The notes under the pieces are model-generated. The model was not told the DNA's origin, made no database searches, and saw nothing but the letters and a program-made list of their open reading frames with translations. Below, piece by piece: positions 59,876 to 64,000 of a DNA stretch of 64,000 nucleotides (the first letter of the stretch is position 1; each line of letters opens with the position of its first letter). A program made the translations under genes and the position numbers. Source of the DNA: JAGOEF01 sp964511665 (GTDB lineage: Bacteria; Bacteroidota; Bacteroidia; Bacteroidales; ML635J-15); contig CAZEHA010000008.1 of the NCBI GenBank assembly GCA_964511665.1, forward strand, positions 16,754 to 80,753, given 5' to 3'.

Positions 59876-60247
59876 ATGAACAACAGAGGACGAGTTTATA
59901 GCGTAGCAATGTTGCTGATAATTTATTGTTTTGCAATAAGTTATGTTAGCTTGTCGTTCGGTACTCTCTATGCTCGTGCTAATGCGGAACAGAAACATAC
60001 TGCGTATTTTTCTGATGTCTCTTCAAATTTTTCGTATCATACCACTCAATCGATAACTGCTGTTTATAGTTTTAGCAACATTCCTGTTCCGGTTTTCAAA
60101 ATTCAATGGGTTGATTTTTACACATCTGCTACTATTTATGAGCTAATATTTGAATCGAAACTTTTTCAATACATTAAATGCTCAAAGAGTATCCCTATTG
60201 ATAGAAGCAATACCGATATCATTTTCCCCTTTCATTATTTTTGGTGA
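59876..60247 (+). CDS. Small hypothetical membrane or secreted protein
   Basis: I do not recognise this 123-aa protein. It has one N-terminal hydrophobic segment (about residues 9-30, YSVAMLLIIYCFAISYVSLS), then a serine- and aromatic-rich region (FSDVSSNFSYHTTQSITAVY), probably periplasmic. The frame is open, has the local base composition and an exact -7 element sits right before it. It stands alone between dsbD and another small membrane-protein gene. I regard it as probably real. Confidence 0.55.
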   Translation: MNNRGRVYSVAMLLIIYCFAISYVSLSFGTLYARANAEQKHTAYFSDVSSNFSYHTTQSITAVYSFSNIPVPVFKIQWVDFYTSATIYELIFESKLFQYIKCSKSIPIDRSNTDIIFPFHYFW

Positions 60248-60355
60248 TTCTTTTGTTTGAGTTATTGTTGTAAACTATTAGAGTTAAGTCATCATGGCTT
60301 TTAATGCCTATTTATAGGTAGTTTAATTATCGAACAAACTTAAAGCAAAGAAAAA

Positions 60356-60853
60356 ATGGATTTGGCAAGTAGCATTATTGGGGCTATTATTTTAGCCATT
60401 TGTATAGCGCCATTTATTATAATGAGCACGAACAGAAAAAAGAGAGAACGAAAAGCATTGAAAACCTTACAGAAAATTGCACAGCAGCACGATTGCGAAA
60501 TCACAAATTATGAAATTGGCGACGACTTTGTGATTGGCATTGATGAGCCTAAACGAATTGTTTTTTTTAACAAAAAGCTTAAAGAAACTGTTTTTGAGCA
60601 ACACATTAAGCTTGCCGACGTGCAAGCTTGTAAGATAAAGAACATATCTAGAACAGTTTCTAATCAAAATGGCAATTACAATGTGGTTGAAGAACTCGAC
60701 CTCTGTTTTGTCCCCATTGAAAAAGGCAAGAAAGAGGTTTTGTTGGAGTTTTATAATGCCGAAAACAGTACACAGCTATCGGGAGAACTGCAAGCGATTG
60801 AGAAATGGCAGAGTATTATTAATGCCTGCATGGGTAATAAAAAAAATAGATAA
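60356..60853 (+). CDS. Hypothetical protein with N-terminal membrane anchor
   Basis: The 165-aa protein has a membrane segment at residues 5-23 (SSIIGAIILAICIAPFIIM), a basic stretch (NRKKRERKALKTLQKIA) suggesting a cytoplasmic C-terminus, and then a mixed alpha/beta domain (YEIGDDFVIGIDEPKRIVFF; LADVQACKIKNISRTVSN). It resembles common small Bacteroidetes proteins with no assigned function. It is convergent with uvrB. Confidence 0.75.
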   Translation: MDLASSIIGAIILAICIAPFIIMSTNRKKRERKALKTLQKIAQQHDCEITNYEIGDDFVIGIDEPKRIVFFNKKLKETVFEQHIKLADVQACKIKNISRTVSNQNGNYNVVEELDLCFVPIEKGKKEVLLEFYNAENSTQLSGELQAIEKWQSIINACMGNKKNR

Positions 60854-60887
60854 AACCGGGAGTACATAGATGCTTTAAATTTATGTA

Positions 60888-62909
60888 TTATGAGCTTTTG
60901 GAATTTAGTAGCTGCTGCAGGGCATAGAGTTCATCGCGCAAACGTGCGGCTTCGATGAAATTGAGCTTGGCAGCTGCGTTTTCCATTTGTTTGCGCGTGT
61001 TTTTCATGGCTTTGGCAAGGGCTTCTTTGTCCATGTAGCGAATTACAGGGTCTGCAGCCAGATCGGGTAGTTCACTAGGCGATACTTCGTAGTTGTGCAG
61101 GTTGCCCTCTTTGCCCTTGCCTGAGAGAGCCGAATCGGTTGACTTTGTAATACTGCTTGGCGTAATATTGTGTAGGGTATTGTAGGTAATTTGTTTTTCG
61201 CGTCTACGGTTGGTCTCGTCGATGGTGCGTTGCATTGAATCGGTTGTTTTGTCGGCATACATTATTACCTTGCCGTTCACATGTCGGGCTGCACGGCCTG
61301 CCGTTTGGGTCAGCGAACGGGTGTTTCGCAGAAAACCTTCTTTGTCAGCATCCAGTATGGCAACCAGCGATACTTCGGGCAGGTCGAGGCCTTCGCGAAG
61401 CAGGTTAACGCCCACCAGCACATCGAACATGCCTCGCCGTAGCTCGTCAAGTATGTTTACCCGTTCGAGGGTGTCAACATCCGAATGAATATATCGGGTG
61501 CGCACCTGATATTTTGTGAGATATTTTGTGAGTTCTTCAGCCATTCTTTTTGTGAGAGTAGTTACCAGTACCCTTTCATCGTTTTTCACACATAGCTGAA
61601 TTTCATGCATTAAATCGTCAATTTGATTCAGGCTGGGTTTTACCGTGATTTCAGGGTCGAGAAGTCCGGTAGGCCTTATGAGCTGTTCTACCACCACTCC
61701 CTCGGCTTTGGCCAGTTCGTAATCGTGGGGAGTTGCGCTTACATAAATTACCTGATTTTGCAAGGCTTCGAATTCGTCAAATTTTAGGGGCCGGTTATCG
61801 AGAGCCGCAGGCAGACGAAAACCGTAGCCCACCAGATTCTCTTTGCGTGATCGGTCGCCTCCGTACATAGCTCGTACCTGAGGAATAGTAACGTGGCTTT
61901 CGTCGATAACCATCACATAATCGTCGGGAAAATAATCGAGGAGGCAAAATGGTCGTGTTCCGGTTTTTCTTCCGTCGAAATAGCGCGAGTAGTTTTCGAT
62001 GCCGCTGCAATGACCCAATTCGCGAATCATTTCGAGGTCGTAGTTTACCCTTTCGTATAGACGCTTGGCCTCAAGAGCTTTTCCAATACTTCTAAAATAT
62101 TCAACCTGAAGCATAAGGTCGTCCTGAATTTGAATAATTGCTTCCTGAATGCGCGTTTTGGTGGTAACAAATATATTGGCCGGAAAAATAACTGCCTGAT
62201 TCGTTTTTTCGATAGTTTGTCCGTTGAACGGATCGAATATAAAAACCGATTCTACCGTGTCGTCGAAAAACTCTATTTTCAATGCCTTGTCGCTGTATGC
62301 CGGAAAAACATCAACTGTGTCGCCACGCACCCTGAAACTACCCCGCGAAAACTCAATTTCCGACCGAAAATACAAGCTGTCAACAAGCTGACGGAGGAAT
62401 ATGTCGCGATTAATAACATCACCAACATTAAGACGTATGGTGTTTGAATAGAAATCGTCGGGGTTTCCAATGCCATAAATGCAGCTAACCGACGACACCA
62501 CAATTACATCGCGCCGCCCCGATAGTAATGAACTGGTGGCACTTAACCTAAGTTTTTCTATTTCATCGTTAATGGCAAGGTCTTTTTCAATGTAGGTGTC
62601 GCTAACTGGCAGATAAGCCTCGGGTTGATAATAATCGTAGTACGACACAAAATATTCAACTGCGTTGTTCGGAAAGAAACTTTTAAATTCGGAATACAGC
62701 TGTGCAGCTAATGTTTTGTTGTGGCTAAGTACGAGTACGGGCTTTTGAATATTTTGAATAAGATTGGCGATGGTAAAAGTTTTCCCGCTGCCGGTAACTC
62801 CCAACAATACCTGATGTTTTTGCCCATCGAGTATTCCATCGGTAAGCCCTGCAATAGCCTGAGGTTGATCGCCCGTGGGGCGGTATTCCGATTCAAGAAC
62901 AAAATCCAT
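60888..62909 (-). CDS. uvrB: Excinuclease ABC subunit B
   Basis: UvrB is the damage-verifying helicase-like subunit of nucleotide excision repair. The 673-aa protein has the Walker A loop LLGVTGSGKTFTIAN near residue 36, the beta-hairpin FVSYYDYYQPEAYLPVSDTY near 90, helicase motifs (VMVIDESHVT; GVNLLREGLDLPEVSLVAIL), the TAGRAARH motif, and the C-terminal UVR domain (LAKAMKNTRKQMENAAAKLN) that contacts UvrC. Length is normal. Confidence 0.98.
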   Translation of the reverse strand: MDFVLESEYRPTGDQPQAIAGLTDGILDGQKHQVLLGVTGSGKTFTIANLIQNIQKPVLVLSHNKTLAAQLYSEFKSFFPNNAVEYFVSYYDYYQPEAYLPVSDTYIEKDLAINDEIEKLRLSATSSLLSGRRDVIVVSSVSCIYGIGNPDDFYSNTIRLNVGDVINRDIFLRQLVDSLYFRSEIEFSRGSFRVRGDTVDVFPAYSDKALKIEFFDDTVESVFIFDPFNGQTIEKTNQAVIFPANIFVTTKTRIQEAIIQIQDDLMLQVEYFRSIGKALEAKRLYERVNYDLEMIRELGHCSGIENYSRYFDGRKTGTRPFCLLDYFPDDYVMVIDESHVTIPQVRAMYGGDRSRKENLVGYGFRLPAALDNRPLKFDEFEALQNQVIYVSATPHDYELAKAEGVVVEQLIRPTGLLDPEITVKPSLNQIDDLMHEIQLCVKNDERVLVTTLTKRMAEELTKYLTKYQVRTRYIHSDVDTLERVNILDELRRGMFDVLVGVNLLREGLDLPEVSLVAILDADKEGFLRNTRSLTQTAGRAARHVNGKVIMYADKTTDSMQRTIDETNRRREKQITYNTLHNITPSSITKSTDSALSGKGKEGNLHNYEVSPSELPDLAADPVIRYMDKEALAKAMKNTRKQMENAAAKLNFIEAARLRDELYALQQLLNSKSS

Positions 62910-62932
62910 AAAATATAAAAAAATATAGTATG

Positions 62933-62940
62933 CAAATTTA
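62933..62940 (-). promoter_or_regulatory. -7 promoter element of uvrB
   Basis: On the minus strand TAAATTTG is an exact TAnnTTTG match and ends 23 nt before the uvrB ATG at 62909. No LexA-like box was seen. Confidence 0.5.
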
Positions 62941-62988
62941 ATTTAATAAACGGTTTTTTCGTAAATTGCAGGCATTGAATGATTGATA

Positions 62989-64000
62989 ATGTTGAAGATA
63001 TTTCTATTAGCATCGGTTCTTTTTATTGTTGGTTTCGTCAGTTTTTCGCAAACCACTCCCCGCTACGAAGTGGTGAATAAAAAAATTTGTTTGAAGCCTG
63101 AAGCAAAAGACTATTACGAGAAAAACTTACCCGCAGTGGTAGATAATTCCCAAGAGATTTTCTTCCCGCCCGTGTACACCCAGCAGCACTATGTTTGTAA
63201 TCAGGTATCGGCTTCTTACTATATGTTTACCTACGAGTTTAACCGATTGCGAAACCTGGCATCAAACTCTCCCGACAGGTGGTTTGCAGTGTACTATCCC
63301 TGGAATTGGACACATGGCGGATACGGCTGGTACGGAGGTCATGTTACGGCTGCATTTAATTTGGCAAAAACACAGGGGATGCCCTTTATATCAGAATCAC
63401 CGGCCGATATTGCCCGCGACTCATCGGTATGGATTAGTGGGTACGACAATTATTATAGTTTTATGCAAAACCGTATTCGCGATTATTACTATATCGATGT
63501 GTCCACTTACGAAGGCCTGATGGCTCTAAAGGCCTGGGTTTACGATCATGGACGCAGTGAAACACCCGGAGGATTGGCCACATTTATGACAAACATAGCT
63601 TGGGGGGGCGATAATTTTCTTCCGTCGGGCACTCCCGAAGCCGGTTACTATACTATTACCAAATGCGGCGATAACCCGCTGCATTCACGCACTGTAGTTG
63701 GTTATCACGATGGTATTTGCTGGGATTATAACGGCGACGGTCAGTATACAAATAATATCGATTTGAACGGTGACGGCATTATCGATGTGCGCGATTGGGA
63801 AAAAGGGGGATTTAAAGTGGCCGAAAGCTTTGGCCCCGACTGGCAGGGTAATGGCGGCTTTCTATACATTATGTATAAATGCATGGCCGATGCTTTTCCC
63901 GAAGGAGGAATATTAAACAACGAAATGGCGGTGATTGATGCCAGCATCGATTACACTCCGGTGATTACTGCAAAACTGGTTATGAGTCACGATTGTCGCG
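62989..64000 (+). CDS. Papain-like (C1-type) secreted protein with Ca-binding loops (partial, 3' end missing)
   Basis: The frame is open from ATG 62989 to the right edge (337 codons). A signal peptide (about residues 1-20, ending SFSQ) is followed by a papain-like layout: Cys70 in QQHYVCNQVSASYYMFTYEF and His232 in LHSRTVVGYHDG. The segment corresponding to the NSWG motif reads ESFGPDWQGNGGFLYI, so the catalytic Asn position is Glu279. Between His and this motif lie two adjacent calcium-loop motifs, DYNGDG at 246-251 and DLNGDGIIDVRD at 258-269. It is probably secreted. The C-terminus lies outside the window, so a sorting domain cannot be seen. Confidence 0.8.
   Translation, partial: MLKIFLLASVLFIVGFVSFSQTTPRYEVVNKKICLKPEAKDYYEKNLPAVVDNSQEIFFPPVYTQQHYVCNQVSASYYMFTYEFNRLRNLASNSPDRWFAVYYPWNWTHGGYGWYGGHVTAAFNLAKTQGMPFISESPADIARDSSVWISGYDNYYSFMQNRIRDYYYIDVSTYEGLMALKAWVYDHGRSETPGGLATFMTNIAWGGDNFLPSGTPEAGYYTITKCGDNPLHSRTVVGYHDGICWDYNGDGQYTNNIDLNGDGIIDVRDWEKGGFKVAESFGPDWQGNGGFLYIMYKCMADAFPEGGILNNEMAVIDASIDYTPVITAKLVMSHDCR

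Noticed and set aside
1..64000. CRISPR arrays, insertion sequences, prophage, tRNA or rRNA genes
   Set aside because: Looked for on both strands; no regular spacer-repeat array, transposase or integrase, nor tRNA/rRNA-like sequence was seen.

Overview
The window comes from a Bacteroidota (Bacteroidetes) chromosome, most likely order Bacteroidales or a close relative. Evidence: promoters of the TTTG / TAnnTTTG type instead of TTGACA / TATAAT; A-rich leaders without obvious Shine-Dalgarno sequences; the gene order secY-map-infA-rpmJ; type IX secretion (T9SS) sorting domains; a TamL-type outer-membrane lipoprotein; HU-CCDC81/SPOR, FtsL-like and glycine-lipid genes typical of the phylum. The ribosomal and cell-wall blocks are conserved core genome. 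I see no insertion sequences, prophage, CRISPR, tRNA or rRNA.

Region 1 (1-9840, +): the distal S10-spc-alpha operon, rpsQ (cut by one base at the window edge) to rplQ, including secY, map, infA, rpmJ and rpoA, closed by an intrinsic terminator. Enolase (9915-11201) and groES-groEL (11369-13401) follow. GroEL carries an unusual insertion of about 34 residues. A bidirectional terminator separates groEL from the convergent cell-wall cluster.

Region 2 (13474-29031, -): a complete dcw cluster transcribed mraZ-rsmH-ftsL-ftsI-murE-mraY-murD-ftsW-murG-murC-ftsQ-ftsA-ftsZ, followed by a yqeY-like gene. Genes overlap or nearly touch. Four MraZ-box-like repeats with a 10-bp period lie upstream of mraZ. 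The products make lipid II and assemble the divisome; the MurE DNPR motif points to meso-diaminopimelate peptidoglycan.

Region 3 (29213-46268, mixed): glsA/glsB amino-acid lipid acyltransferases, an OmpA-type envelope protein, a two-component pair, a TorF-like putative porin with an Amt ammonium transporter, TamL with a small beta-barrel protein, a DegT-type aminotransferase with a Gly/Cys tail, an HU-CCDC81/SPOR protein, a T9SS-secreted repeat protein, a peroxiredoxin and a PHP-family phosphatase.

Region 4 (46280-64000): a large secreted M4 metallopeptidase (FTP, M4, PKD, CUB, PKD, T9SS C-terminal domain); a Fur-family regulator and purA; a degenerate oxidoreductase, a lipoprotein and a polyprenyl-phosphate sugar transferase; HU, a 30-residue basic ribosomal-type micro-protein, RNase G and DsbD; two small membrane proteins; uvrB; and the start of a papain-like secreted protein with Ca-binding loops that runs off the right edge.

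The window is mostly housekeeping plus envelope genes. I did not find a clearly new multi-gene system. The points most worth checking are the GroEL insertion, the RNase G leader hairpin, the groESL upstream elements, the papain-like protein at the right edge and the Cys-tailed aminotransferase.
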